A stretch of 64,000 bases of DNA, taken from NCBI GenBank assembly GCA_001298555.1, contig LJCW01000372.1, positions 164,852 through 228,851 on the forward strand, written 5' to 3'. The notes under the pieces are model-generated. The model did no database searches, had not been told where the DNA came from, and worked only from the letters and a program-made list of their open reading frames with translations. Shown here one piece after another: positions 51,482-61,494 of this stretch. This DNA is from Actinobacteria bacterium OV450. GTDB taxonomy: Bacteria; Actinomycetota; Actinomycetes; Streptomycetales; Streptomycetaceae. Both the position numbers and the translations under genes were made by a program. Each line of letters starts with the position of its first letter. Positions within the stretch are counted from its first letter, which is position 1.

Positions 51482-54300
51482 TCAGCCCGCCTCGCGCCGC
51501 GCCATGGCGCCGCTGGACTTGGTGACCAGGGCGGCCAGCAGGGCCGCGCCCAGCGGGACGACGAGGAGCAGCCCGGCGAGGGTCTCCCACGGCACCGCGA
51601 TCGGCACGTACACCGAGTCGTTCACGAAGCCGCTCATCTCCATGAGGTGCTCGGTCTCCCGCCGCTGGACGAGCCGCAGGCCCACCCCGGGCAGGATGCC
51701 CGCCGCCGAGCCCAGCACCACGCCCATCAGGGCCACCACCCCGCACTGGAAGCCGCTGAGCGTGCGCCGCACCCGCGGCGGGGCGCCGACCGCCGCCAGG
51801 GTCTTCAGATCGGCCTCGGCATCGGCCTGCGCGAGTCCGGTGGCGATGCCGGCCGCGCCGATGGTGACCAGGCCCGCGAAGACGGTCAGTGCCAGCCCCG
51901 TGATGTCGGGTTCGGCCTGGTAGCCGGCCTCGATGGTGACGGGGGCCTCCACACCGATCTGGTCGATCCGCGCCGCCACCCGCTGCTTCTGCCGGCTGGT
52001 GGCCGTGCCGTCCAGGGTGAAGTACGAGGCGTAGGGCAGGACCGTGAGTCCGGCGTTCTGTGCCGCCGCGGGCGGCAGGATGAGCTCCAGGCCGTACCCC
52101 TCGGCGGTGTCGGGTGCCTGGTGGACGGCGAAGACCTTGTCCTCCCCCTGCGGATCGACGCCCGGCTCGAAGACGTCGTGCTTGTTGTCGATCAGCCGGA
52201 CGGTGACCTTGCCGTCCTTGACGTTGCGCCGGTCGAACGAGACGCCCTTGCCCTCCTTCAGGGCGGAGACCGCGCCCGGATCGGTGACCGCGAGCGCCGT
52301 CAGCAGCTTCTCGTCGGCGACGACCGCGGTGAACTGCACGGGGTGGCGGTTGTATGCGCAACGCGGGTCCTTGCGCAGCTCCTTGCGCTGCGCGGCGCTG
52401 AACGAGTCCATCCCGTCCTTGGCCTCGTACAGCGGACAGCGCTGTTCCCTGGGACGGATGATGTCGACCCGGCCGCAGCCCTCGGTGCCGGTGAACCGCT
52501 CGCACCCGGGCTTTCCGTACGAGATGTAGCCCACGTCCGCCCGTACGGACACCGGGAGTTCCTGCGTCACTGCCTCGCGGACGGCACCCATGTCCTTGCT
52601 GCGGCCGAGCTCGTGGACGGCCACCATTCCCACCCCGTCGGGGAGGTCGGCGACGTACTCGTGGCGCGCCTGGATCTCCGAGCTGTGCTGGTACGTGGCC
52701 ACGGCGACGGTGCCGGCGACGGCGGCCAGCACGGCGGCCACGGCGGGGGCCGTACGGCCCCGGTTGCGGACGGCGTCGCGCAGCGCCAGCCGCGGCGACA
52801 GCGGCAGCCACCGCCCGAGCCGCCCGAACAGGCCGACCAGCACCGGGGTGAGGGCGACGATGCCGAGCTCGGCGATGGCGCTGCCGCCCGCGACGACGGT
52901 GGAGCCCATCCGGGAGGCCGTGCCGTAGAGGGCGATCGCGGCGCCGGCGGCGAGCGCGATCAGGCCGAGGACGGGCAGCACCCGGTTGGCCCGGCGGACC
53001 CCGCGGCGGCCGGTCAGCGAGGCCAGCACGGTCTGCCGGGAGGCGGTGACGGCCGGGGCGACCGCGGCCAGCAGGCCGGTCACGACGGCGAGCAGGGCGA
53101 TGCCGAGTATTTCCAGCGGGCGGAACGTGAAGCCGCCGAAGCGCGCGCCCATGTACTCCTCCAGCACCGGCCGCAGCCCCAGGGTGATGGAGACGCCGAG
53201 GACGGTGCCGCTGAGGGCGGCCGCGGCGCCGATGACCAGTCCTCCGGAGAGCACGATGGCCCGGATGTGGCGCCGGTCGCCCCCGTTGGCGCCGACCAGG
53301 CCCAGCTGGCGGCGCGAGCGCCGGGCGCCGACGGCGAAGGCCGGTCCGGCCAGCAGGCAGATCTCCAGCATCGCGAGGCCGACGACCGTGGCCAGGACGG
53401 CCAGTTCGGTGGTCGGGAGCCCGTTGTGCGGGGAGTAGTAGCCCAGCTCCTTCTGCTGGGCGATGTACGGCACGTCGGACTCGGCGGGCGGGTTGACGTA
53501 CACCGCGCGGGAGACCACCTGCACGCTCTTCGCGTTGAGTGCCTTGACCGTGTTCCACGTGAAACCGTCGCCGCCGACCTTGACCAGGTAGCTGTCGGTG
53601 GCGACCACCCCGGGGACCCCGGCGGCCTGGAAGGCCTTGTCGAGCGGGGCCAGCAGGGTGCCGGGAGGGGCGATGACCTCGGTCTTCTTCAGCTCGGAGG
53701 GCAGCTCGTAGGCACCCACGATCTGGTACCACGTCTCCGAGCCGCGGGCGCGGAACTCGGAGCCCACGAAGAACCCGGACTCCTCCAGGAAGGCGGGTGT
53801 GGCGATGACCTCGCCCGCTTCCTGCGGCAGCCGTCCCCGCTTCAGTTCGATCATGCCCTTGACCAGCGGGCTGGCCGAGTCGATCTCCCGCAGGTCGGTG
53901 TCCAGCAAGCCGTAGCGGGTGCGGATCTTGGTGTGCGCCGTACTGTCCTTGAGGGATTGCGCGCCTGCCGGGATCGCGGAGGCCGGGACGTTCGGGTCCG
54001 CTTCCGCGGCGGGGGTGTACTTGTCGAAGCCGCCGACGGGCACGGCGTTCCTGCCCTCGACGTCCTGGTAGACGGGACCCGTGAGCTGGGAACCGCTCAG
54101 CCGGGCGTCCGCCGCACCGATCTGACGGGTCACCTTCTGTTCGGGCGACAGCTCGGCGCTGCGCACGGTGAGGTCGGCGGCGCTCACGCCGATGATCGGC
54201 AGGGCGATCATCGAGAGGACGAGGGCGCTGCGGCCCTTGGCGCGCCAGGCGTCGCGGCGGGCGATCCGGATCGCCGCGACCCATGCGTGGTACGAGGACT

Positions 54301-54304
<4 letters not shown>
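51482..54304 (-). CDS. FtsX-type ABC transporter permease, large
   Basis: A 940-residue permease with an FtsX/MacB architecture duplicated in one chain. An N-terminal membrane helix (residues 20-40) leads to a large extracytoplasmic domain (to ~275) and three helices. A second half follows with three more helices near the C-terminus (ALTVFAGLVTIGAAGIATGLA). Such exporters with PadR control are often used for peptide or antibiotic efflux or membrane stress. The gene overlaps the ATPase gene by four bases. A degenerate parS-like sequence lies inside it at 53552-53567. Confidence 0.92.
53552..53567. other. Possible degenerate parS site inside the permease gene
   Basis: TGTTCCACGTGAAACC matches the parS consensus at 14 of 16 bases, with CACGTG at the centre. 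It lies 5 kb from the better site at 48480. Confidence 0.45.
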
Positions 54305-55083
<779 letters not shown>

Positions 55084-55112
55084 GGGGATCCCCCCTGGGA
55101 ACGGTGGTGGCG

Positions 55113-55772
55113 TCAGCTCCGCGGAGCGCGGAAGGAGCGGCGCCGCGGTGCGGTGACGGCGTCGGGGACGGCGTCGGAGACGGTTTCGGCAGCCTGGGGC
55201 GGTTCGGGCTCGGCTCTCCGGTCGGCCGGCAGGGAGAGCCGTACGAGGCGCGCTTCCGAGTGGTCGAGCCAGCGGGCCTCGGCCTCGGTCTGGAAGATCA
55301 GCTGTTCCAGGACCAGCAGCCAGGCCACGTCGTCGCGTTCGCGGGTCTTCCCGCTCTCGATCGCGGCGAGCGCCTGCGCCTTGAGCCGGGTGTAGTCCTG
55401 CATCGCCTTGATGGTGGCGTGCCGCTGGGCCTGGATCACGGCGCGGATGTCCACGCCGGGGGCGCCGACGGCCATGGCGAGCTTGATGGACAGCTCGTCG
55501 CGGGGCGGGTTGGTGCGGTCCACCGGACGCTCGTACCACTGGTACAGCTCGGCGCGTCCGGAGCCGGTGATGGCGTAGAGGGTGTGCCCGGCGGCGTCCT
55601 CACCACCGGGCGCGACGAGGCCGTCGCGCTCCAGGCGGGCGAGGGTGGTGTACACCTGCCCGACGTTGAGCGGCCAGGTGGAGCCGGTGCGGGATTCGAA
55701 CTCGGTACGCAGCTGTGAGCCGTACCGAGGACCCCTTTCCAGCAGGGCGAGAAGGCCGTGGCGGATAGACAT
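55113..55772 (-). CDS. PadR-family transcriptional regulator
   Basis: A 219-residue PadR regulator. The winged helix covers residues 1-85 (SIRHGLLALLERGPRYGSQL, LNVGQVYTTLARLERDGL), and a C-terminal helical dimerisation domain covers residues 95-180. It probably represses the exporter genes transcribed with it. ATG 55772 lies at the edge of a long palindrome with no room for a ribosome binding site, so the transcript is likely leaderless. Confidence 0.93.
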   Translation of the reverse strand: MSIRHGLLALLERGPRYGSQLRTEFESRTGSTWPLNVGQVYTTLARLERDGLVAPGGEDAAGHTLYAITGSGRAELYQWYERPVDRTNPPRDELSIKLAMAVGAPGVDIRAVIQAQRHATIKAMQDYTRLKAQALAAIESGKTRERDDVAWLLVLEQLIFQTEAEARWLDHSEARLVRLSLPADRRAEPEPPQAAETVSDAVPDAVTAPRRRSFRAPRS

Positions 55773-55794
55773 ACTCAGTATGTATACCGAGTAT
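55771..55794. promoter_or_regulatory. PadR operator/promoter palindrome
   Basis: A 24-bp near-perfect palindrome with arms ATACTC(A/G)GTAT. It is AT-rich and overlaps the start codon of the PadR gene, as expected for autoregulation of a leaderless promoter. Confidence 0.75.
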
Positions 55795-55880
55795 GTCCGA
55801 CCGCGCAACCATCCTGAGACGTAGGCCGGAAGGGGGAGCAGCCGCCTCGGGTGCGGTGCCGGGAGGCGGCGGGCCCGGGT

Positions 55881-56543
55881 TCAGAGGCCCTTGCGCAGCC
55901 GCATCCCCAGATAGCCCAGACCCAGCCCCATCAGGGCGAACCCGGTGCCCAGCGGCAGGAGGTGCGCGGCCAGGTCGGCGGCCCGCTCGTTCGGCCCGGT
56001 GCCGATCGCGGTGACCACGGGGGGCGGGCTCTGCGGGTCCCGCGGAACGGGCGGGACCGGCGGGACCCGCTGGGGCGGCGGCACCTGCGGAACCCGTGGC
56101 ACCTGCGGATCCTGCCGGTCCCGCGGCACCCGGCCGGGCTCGGCCGGAAGGTGCTGCGGGTGCGCCGGGAGGAGGGGGCGGGCGGCCAGCACGGTGTCGG
56201 GGTTCGCGGGCTCCGCCGCCGGCCGCCCGGGCCGCTCCCGCCCGACGCCGGCGGCGCTGCCTGCGAGTTCCTCGTACGCCTCGTGGGGTACGTCGGCCAG
56301 GGGGTCCGTGTCGGCGTCGTCGGTCTGCGGCGGGGTGTCGGGGGCCTTCGCGGGGGCCCTGCCGGGGGTTCTTCCGCGCGCCGCGACGGAGGCGGCCGGG
56401 GCGGCCGGCGAGAGCGGGCGGACGGTGGTCGCCCGGCCGGCCGGGGACGCGGCGGCGGACGCGGCGGGGGTGGCGGAGGACAGCGCGGCGACGGCCACCG
56501 CGGCTCCGGCCAGCCAGCGCTGCGCGCGGAGGCGTTGAGTCAC
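55881..56543 (-). CDS. Secreted Pro-rich surface protein with LPLGTG-type C-terminal anchor
   Basis: A 220-residue protein. A Sec signal peptide covers residues 1-30 (AVAVAALSSATPAASA). A long Pro/Arg/Ala-rich disordered region follows, with dense PxVPP-type repeats near residues 140-175. The C-terminus has LLPLGTG, a hydrophobic helix and basic RLRKGL, which looks like a cell-wall sorting or membrane-anchor signal. GTG 56543 follows GGGAGGGG. The function is unknown. Confidence 0.72.
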   Translation of the reverse strand: MTQRLRAQRWLAGAAVAVAALSSATPAASAAASPAGRATTVRPLSPAAPAASVAARGRTPGRAPAKAPDTPPQTDDADTDPLADVPHEAYEELAGSAAGVGRERPGRPAAEPANPDTVLAARPLLPAHPQHLPAEPGRVPRDRQDPQVPRVPQVPPPQRVPPVPPVPRDPQSPPPVVTAIGTGPNERAADLAAHLLPLGTGFALMGLGLGYLGMRLRKGL

Positions 56544-56608
56544 GGGGAGCCCCTCCCGTCCCGAGCAGCCGAGATGTTCTGCTCAGGTTTACATAATGGG
56601 GCAAAGCG

Positions 56609-56646
56609 GGCATCCCGGGCGCCCCGTCAGGGTCGCCCGGGATGCC
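56609..56646 (-). terminator. Terminator after the minus-strand kinase
   Basis: GGCATCCCGGGCG (56609-56621) pairs perfectly with CGCCCGGGATGCC (56634-56646) around a 12-nt loop, 17 bp beyond the kinase stop. Confidence 0.8.
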
Positions 56647-56662
56647 GGGTGTGTCGCGCGGA

Positions 56663-58357
56663 CTACTCCGGATTGCCGGTCGACACGGTCAGCGTGTACT
56701 CCGTGCCTTCCTTGTCGATCTTGTCGCCGGGCCGCGGGTTCTGGTCGAGGACGGTGTCCTTGCCGTACACGGCCTCGTCCTTCTCGACGATCTTGTACTT
56801 GCCGCCCGAGGCCTGGATGCACTCCTTGACCGAGAGCAGGTTCTTGTAGCGCAGGTCGGGCGCCGTGTACTTGGTCGCGTCGCTGAAGTACTTGACCGGG
56901 TCCTTGCACTTGGCCGAGTCGATCGTGCGCGAGGTGTCCGGACCCTTGTAGCCGCTCTTGGCCGAGGCCGACGCGGAGGTGGAGGGCGAGGCGCCCCCGC
57001 CGCCCGCCTTGTCCTTGTCGTCGTCGCCGCCCGATGCGATGGCCGCGATCAGACCGCCTACCGCCAGCAGCGCCACCAGGACCGCGCCGACCACCACGGG
57101 CATGTTCCGCTTGTCGCCGGCTCCGCCGGCCCGGACGCCCTGGGTGGACGGGCCCGTGCCGGCCGACGGCGAGATGGTGAACGGCGGAGGCGTCTGCGGC
57201 GCGTACTGCTGCTGGTGCGCGACCTGCTGCTGCGGCGGGTACGCGTACCCGCCCTGACCGTGCGGCTGGGCCACCGGCGGCGGGGTCTGCGGGGCGTAGG
57301 GGGACGGCGTCGGGGTCGGCGCGTACGGCTGCTGCAGGGAGTGCGCCGGCGGCGCCTGGAACCCGGAGTCCACCGGCGGGAACACGGCCGAGCCGACGCC
57401 CGCGCCGCTCGACCCGGTGTGCGCGCCCGGGACGATGGCCGGGGCGCCGGTCTGGCCGGCCGCCAGCACCCGCGCGATCTCGTCGCGCATGGCGGCGGCC
57501 GTGGGGAAGCGCTCGTTCGGGTTCTTCTTCAGCGCCCGCGCCACCAGGGCGTCCATCGCCGGGCTGACCGACCGGTTGACGGAGGACGGGGCGACCGGCT
57601 CCTCCTGTACGTGGGCGTAGGCGATGGCCAGCGGGGAGTCCGCATCGAACGGGATCCGGCCGGTCAGCAGCTGGAACAGCATGATGCCGACCGAGTACAG
57701 GTCGGAGCGGGCGTCCACGCCGCGCCCCAGCGCCTGCTCCGGCGAGAGGTACTGGGGGGTGCCGACGACCATGCCGGTCTGCGTCATCGAGGTGACCCCC
57801 GACTGCATGGCCCGGGCGATGCCGAAGTCCATGACCTTGACCACGCCGCGCTTGGTCATCATCACGTTGCCGGGCTTGATGTCGCGGTGGACCAGGCCCA
57901 TCTCGTGGCTGACCTCCAGCGCGGCCAGTACGTCGGCCGTCACCTTCAGCGCCTTGTCGGCGGGCATCGCGCCGTACTGGCGGATGTCCGCCTCCAGCAC
58001 GGAGCCGAGCGGCTGTCCCTCCACGTACTCCATGACGATGTACGGCATCACCGCGGCGTCGCCCGCCCCGGGACCGCTGAACGTCACTTCTCCCTCGCCC
58101 GTATCGAATACCGAGACGATGTTCGTGTGCGACAGTTTCGCTACAGCCTGGGCCTCGCGGCGGAAGCGCTCGCGGAAGGACTGTTCGCGGCCGAGGTCGC
58201 TGTGCAGGGTCTTGATGGCGACCTGGCGGTCGAGCGCGGTGTCGTACGCAAGGTAGACGGATGCCATGCCACCCGCACCGAGCAAGTCCCTTAGCTGGTA
58301 ACGGCCACCGGCCAGAGAGCCGCCCGCGTACTGGCCCTGAGTGCCGTCCTGGCTCAT
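56663..58357 (-). CDS. Ser/Thr protein kinase with one PASTA-like domain
   Basis: A 564-residue membrane kinase. The kinase domain is at residues 20-285: glycine loop LGAGGMASVY, K49, catalytic D159 in HRDIKPGN, DFG, activation end GTPQYLSPEQ. A Pro/Gln/Tyr-rich linker and a membrane helix near residue 445 follow. The C-terminal PASTA-like domain (about residues 490-562) has VLDQNPRPGDKIDKEG. ATG 58357 follows GGGGAAG. It is divergent from a second, similar kinase gene at 58588. Confidence 0.94.
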   Translation of the reverse strand: MSQDGTQGQYAGGSLAGGRYQLRDLLGAGGMASVYLAYDTALDRQVAIKTLHSDLGREQSFRERFRREAQAVAKLSHTNIVSVFDTGEGEVTFSGPGAGDAAVMPYIVMEYVEGQPLGSVLEADIRQYGAMPADKALKVTADVLAALEVSHEMGLVHRDIKPGNVMMTKRGVVKVMDFGIARAMQSGVTSMTQTGMVVGTPQYLSPEQALGRGVDARSDLYSVGIMLFQLLTGRIPFDADSPLAIAYAHVQEEPVAPSSVNRSVSPAMDALVARALKKNPNERFPTAAAMRDEIARVLAAGQTGAPAIVPGAHTGSSGAGVGSAVFPPVDSGFQAPPAHSLQQPYAPTPTPSPYAPQTPPPVAQPHGQGGYAYPPQQQVAHQQQYAPQTPPPFTISPSAGTGPSTQGVRAGGAGDKRNMPVVVGAVLVALLAVGGLIAAIASGGDDDKDKAGGGGASPSTSASASAKSGYKGPDTSRTIDSAKCKDPVKYFSDATKYTAPDLRYKNLLSVKECIQASGGKYKIVEKDEAVYGKDTVLDQNPRPGDKIDKEGTEYTLTVSTGNPE

Positions 58358-58587
58358 GACTGTTGCTTCCCCTCGGGATGTGTCCCTACGCGTCTGGCTG
58401 AGCGCATGTCGCGCCCAGTCTGCCGGAGGGCAAGCACACGTCAAGCCGGGTACCCGTTCCGTGACCACACCCGTACACACGCGGATGTCCGGACGGCGAC
58501 CTGTTGCGAGGCTGTAGCGTTCATCGGAGCACACGGAAAAAGGACCTACCGCGAAGCGGCGGCCGAGAGAGACGACGGCGAGGACTG
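58358..58587. promoter_or_regulatory. Divergent promoter region between two kinase genes
   Basis: A 230-bp non-coding stretch that must hold both kinase promoters. I saw no convincing palindrome; no open frame in it looks coding. Confidence 0.4.
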
Positions 58588-60183
58588 ATGGCACCCGAAC
58601 CCGAGGGAAACGGCGCCGGGATGGCCGACGGTCCTGAGCATTGGGGCGCCGGCGGCCTGGTCGGCGACGGCCGCTACCGGCTCACCCACCGCCTGGGCCG
58701 CGGCGGCATGGCGGAGGTGTTCGCCGCCGAGGACGTCCGGCTGGGCCGGACCGTCGCAGTGAAGCTGCTGCGCGCCGACCTCGCGGAGGACCCGGTCTCC
58801 AAGGCCCGCTTCACGCGTGAGGCACAGTCGGTCGCCGGGCTCAACCACCACGCCGTCGTCGCCGTGTACGACTCCGGCGAGGACAAGGTCGGCCCCAACA
58901 CGGTGCCGTACATCGTCATGGAGCTGGTCGAGGGCCGCACCATCCGCGACCTGCTGATCAGCGCCGAGGCCCCGGGGCCCGAGCAGGCGCTCATCATCGT
59001 CTCGGGCGTGCTGGAAGCCCTCGCGTACTCGCACCAGCACGGCATCGTGCACCGCGACATCAAGCCCGCGAACGTGATCATCACGGACGCCGGCGCGGTC
59101 AAGGTGATGGACTTCGGCATCGCGCGCGCCCTGCACGGCGCCCAGTCGACGATGACCCAGACCGGCATGGTCATGGGCACCCCGCAGTACCTGTCGCCCG
59201 AGCAGGCGCTGGGCAAGGCCGTCGACCACCGCTCCGACCTGTACGCGACCGGCTGCCTGCTGTACGAACTGCTCGCGCTGCGGCCCCCGTTCACCGGCGA
59301 GACCCCGCTCTCGGTGGTCTACCAGCACGTGCAGGACGCGCCCGTGCCGCCCTCGCAGCTGCCGGAGGGCCACCAGATCCCGCAGGAGCTCGACGGCCTC
59401 GTCATGCGCTCCCTCGCCAAGGACCCGGACGACCGGTTCCAGAGCGCCGAGGAGATGCGCGGGCTGGTCCAGTACGCGCTCCAGATGCTGCACGACCAGG
59501 GGCCGAACACGGGCACCTGGAACACCGGCCCGGTCACCATGGCCCTGCCCCACGGGCGCGGCGGTGCCCAGACCACGGCCATGCCGATGGGTCCGGCGGG
59601 CGGGCAGCAGAACTATCCGGCGCACGCCACGACCTCGCAGTTCCAGCAGCCGATGGTGCCGCCGCTGAACCCCGACGACGGTTCGGCCTTCCCCGGCGGG
59701 GGCGGGTACGACAACCACGGCCACGGCGGTGGACAGGGCGGCCGCGACGGCTACGACGGCTACGAGGACCGCGGCGGCGGCCGTTGGAAGCTGTGGCTGT
59801 TCGCGGTGCTGGCGATCGTAGCGATCGCGGGCGGCGTGGCCTACGCCGTCAACTCGGTGTCCAACAAGCACACGGACGACAACACCCCGAAGACCGTCCA
59901 GAGTTCTTCGAGCAGCCAGCAGAGCACCCCGTCCGAGCAGCAGAGCACCCCGTCGCGCGAGACGCCGTCGACGCATTCGTCGGACGACTTCACGCCGAAC
60001 CCGACCCGCAGCAGCAAGTTCACGCCGAGCGCCAGCCCTTCGACGTCGCCGTCCTTCTCGCCGTCGCCGTCCGCCTCGAAGGCCTCGCCGTCGGCTTCGA
60101 AGTCACCTTCGTCCTCGCCGTCGAAGTCGGGCGGCACGGGTGGGGGAGGGTCCACCCCCGACCCGGTGGGCGACGGGAACTAG
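58588..60183 (+). CDS. Ser/Thr protein kinase with Ser/Thr/Pro-rich extracytoplasmic stalk
   Basis: A 531-residue membrane kinase. The kinase domain is at residues 30-290: glycine loop LGRGGMAEVF, K59, catalytic D157 in HRDIKPAN, DFG, activation end GTPQYLSPEQ. A Gly/Tyr-rich linker and a membrane helix near residues 395-418 follow. Then comes ~105 residues of almost pure Ser/Thr/Pro/Lys (SSSSSQQSTPS, SPSASKASPSAS) instead of PASTA repeats. That stalk is a plausible site of O-mannosylation (inference). ATG 58588 follows GGCGAGGA. Confidence 0.93.
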   Translation: MAPEPEGNGAGMADGPEHWGAGGLVGDGRYRLTHRLGRGGMAEVFAAEDVRLGRTVAVKLLRADLAEDPVSKARFTREAQSVAGLNHHAVVAVYDSGEDKVGPNTVPYIVMELVEGRTIRDLLISAEAPGPEQALIIVSGVLEALAYSHQHGIVHRDIKPANVIITDAGAVKVMDFGIARALHGAQSTMTQTGMVMGTPQYLSPEQALGKAVDHRSDLYATGCLLYELLALRPPFTGETPLSVVYQHVQDAPVPPSQLPEGHQIPQELDGLVMRSLAKDPDDRFQSAEEMRGLVQYALQMLHDQGPNTGTWNTGPVTMALPHGRGGAQTTAMPMGPAGGQQNYPAHATTSQFQQPMVPPLNPDDGSAFPGGGGYDNHGHGGGQGGRDGYDGYEDRGGGRWKLWLFAVLAIVAIAGGVAYAVNSVSNKHTDDNTPKTVQSSSSSQQSTPSEQQSTPSRETPSTHSSDDFTPNPTRSSKFTPSASPSTSPSFSPSPSASKASPSASKSPSSSPSKSGGTGGGGSTPDPVGDGN

Positions 60184-60195
60184 CGCGCGGCGCGT

Positions 60196-60230
60196 ACGGG
60201 CCCGGCGGAATTCGATTCCGCCGGGCCCGT
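60196..60230. terminator. Bidirectional terminator after the plus-strand kinase
   Basis: A 15-bp perfect inverted repeat (60196-60210 with 60216-60230), ACGGGCCCGGCGGAA and its complement, with a 5-nt loop. Confidence 0.9.
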
Positions 60231-60255
60231 CCGCGTGTATCGGCGTATGAGCAGC

Positions 60256-60438
60256 TCAGAGGGCGTGCTCGTACTCCCGGTCCGGATTTCCGCTCAGTGG
60301 GTGCACGGTGACGAACTGGGGCTCGATTCGCATGTGGACGGGGTCGAACACCGCGTCCGTGAAATGCGGGACCGGAGCGAACAGTTCCAGTTTGCCGGCC
60401 GCGGGCTCGACCGCCTGGGCCGTTCCGGTGAACTGCAC
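60256..60438 (-). pseudogene. Possible gene remnant (60 codons, protein-like C-terminal fragment)
   Basis: A 60-codon minus-strand frame from GTG 60438, with no ribosome binding site. The translated sequence looks real rather than random: residues such as VQFTGTAQAVE, FAPVPHF and FVTVHPLSGNPDREYEHAL alternate like beta strands. The same frame continues upstream with plausible residues (GDVNSRDPKWS) before running into the regulator gene at 60507. It may be the 3' end of a gene whose front was lost, perhaps from a flavin-binding split-barrel protein; I am not sure. Confidence 0.45.
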
Positions 60439-60506
60439 GGACCACTTCGGGTCCCGGGAATTGACGTCGCCGGAAGCCCGCGTGCACGGAGCCGAACGGA
60501 GGCGGG

Positions 60507-61187
60507 TCAGGCTCGCTTCTCGGCCTGGAGCCGGGCCACGTACGCGGCGGCCTGGGAGCGGCGCTCCATGCCCAGCTTGGACAGCAGGCTGGAGACGTAG
60601 TTCTTGATGGTCTTCTCGGCCAGGTGCAGCCGTTCGCCGATGACGCGGTTCGTCAGGCCCTCGCCGATCAGGTCGAGGATCTTCCGCTCCTGCTCGGTGA
60701 GGTGGGACAGGCGGTCGTCGCCCTTGCCGTTCTTGCCGTCGCGCAGCCGTTCCAGCACCCGTGCGGTGGCGACGGGGTCCAGCAGCGACTTGCCGGCCGC
60801 GACGTCCCGTACGGCGCCCAGCAGCTCATTTCCGCGGATCGCCTTGAGCACGTAGCCCGAGGCCCCGGCCATGATCGCGTCGAACAGCGCCTCGTCGTCG
60901 GCGAACGAGGTGAGCATCAGGCATTTGACGTCCTCGTCCTGGGAGCGGACCTCGCGGCAGACCTCCACCCCGCTGCCGTCCGGCAGGCGCACATCGAGCA
61001 CGGCCACGTCGGGCCGCGTGGCGGGAATGCGCACCAGGGCATCCGCGGCGGTGCCCGCCTCGCCGACGATCTCGATGTCCTCTTCGACCGAAAGGAGCTC
61101 ATGGACACCGCGGCGTACCACTTCGTGGTCGTCCAGGAGGAATACCTTGATTTTTCCGTCTTCGCGCACGAACTCAGTTTCACACAC
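60507..61187 (-). CDS. NarL/DevR-like response regulator
   Basis: A 226-residue response regulator. The receiver has acidic residues D19/D20 (LLDDHEVVRRG), phospho-acceptor D65 (VLDVRLPDG) and K near GYVLKAIRG. A LuxR helix-turn-helix follows (LTEQERKILDLIGEGLTN, EKTIKNYVSSLLSKL), close to the DevR/DosR group. No cognate kinase is adjacent. GTG 61187 follows GGGAAGGGG; GTG 61169 is a weaker alternative. It is divergent from the second bkd operon. Confidence 0.93.
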   Translation of the reverse strand: MCETEFVREDGKIKVFLLDDHEVVRRGVHELLSVEEDIEIVGEAGTAADALVRIPATRPDVAVLDVRLPDGSGVEVCREVRSQDEDVKCLMLTSFADDEALFDAIMAGASGYVLKAIRGNELLGAVRDVAAGKSLLDPVATARVLERLRDGKNGKGDDRLSHLTEQERKILDLIGEGLTNRVIGERLHLAEKTIKNYVSSLLSKLGMERRSQAAAYVARLQAEKRA

Positions 61188-61494
61188 TCACCCCTTCCCT
61201 GCCGTCGTTACCCGGGATAACGTGCCGTTGTTCCGGCCCCCTGCAAGGCTGTGACCAGTGGTTGTTCCCCGCGCTGTGCATTTACTTGGAAATCCAAGCA
61301 AAAACGCAGGTCAAGTGGGGTTTCGCAGTTATGCGGCGTACTGGGTAACGTGCATTGCGCAGGGCACTTGCCGGGGCACCTGTCACGCTCGCATCCGCAC
61401 ACGAAGCGCACCCACCCCGTGCGCTGGTACGGATCCGGGTGAGCCGCACTGGACCCCGGAGAACCCGGGAGCCGGACCGACGGAGGAGCAACAC
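61188..61494. promoter_or_regulatory. Regulatory region between the response regulator and the second bkd operon
   Basis: A 307-bp region noticeably richer in A+T than its neighbours, especially 61280-61360. It includes an imperfect 17-bp palindrome, CGTTACCCGGGATAACG (61206-61222), 19 bp upstream of the regulator start, and a related half-site, GGGTAACG, near 61343. It must contain the bkd promoter. The long open frame across it (from 61258) has atypical composition and is not counted as coding. Confidence 0.5.

Noticed and set aside
61258..61494. Upstream extension of bkdA copy 2 from 61258
   Set aside because: AT-rich, Cys/Thr-rich atypical translation; a strong GGAGGAG and GTG at 61495 mark the real start.
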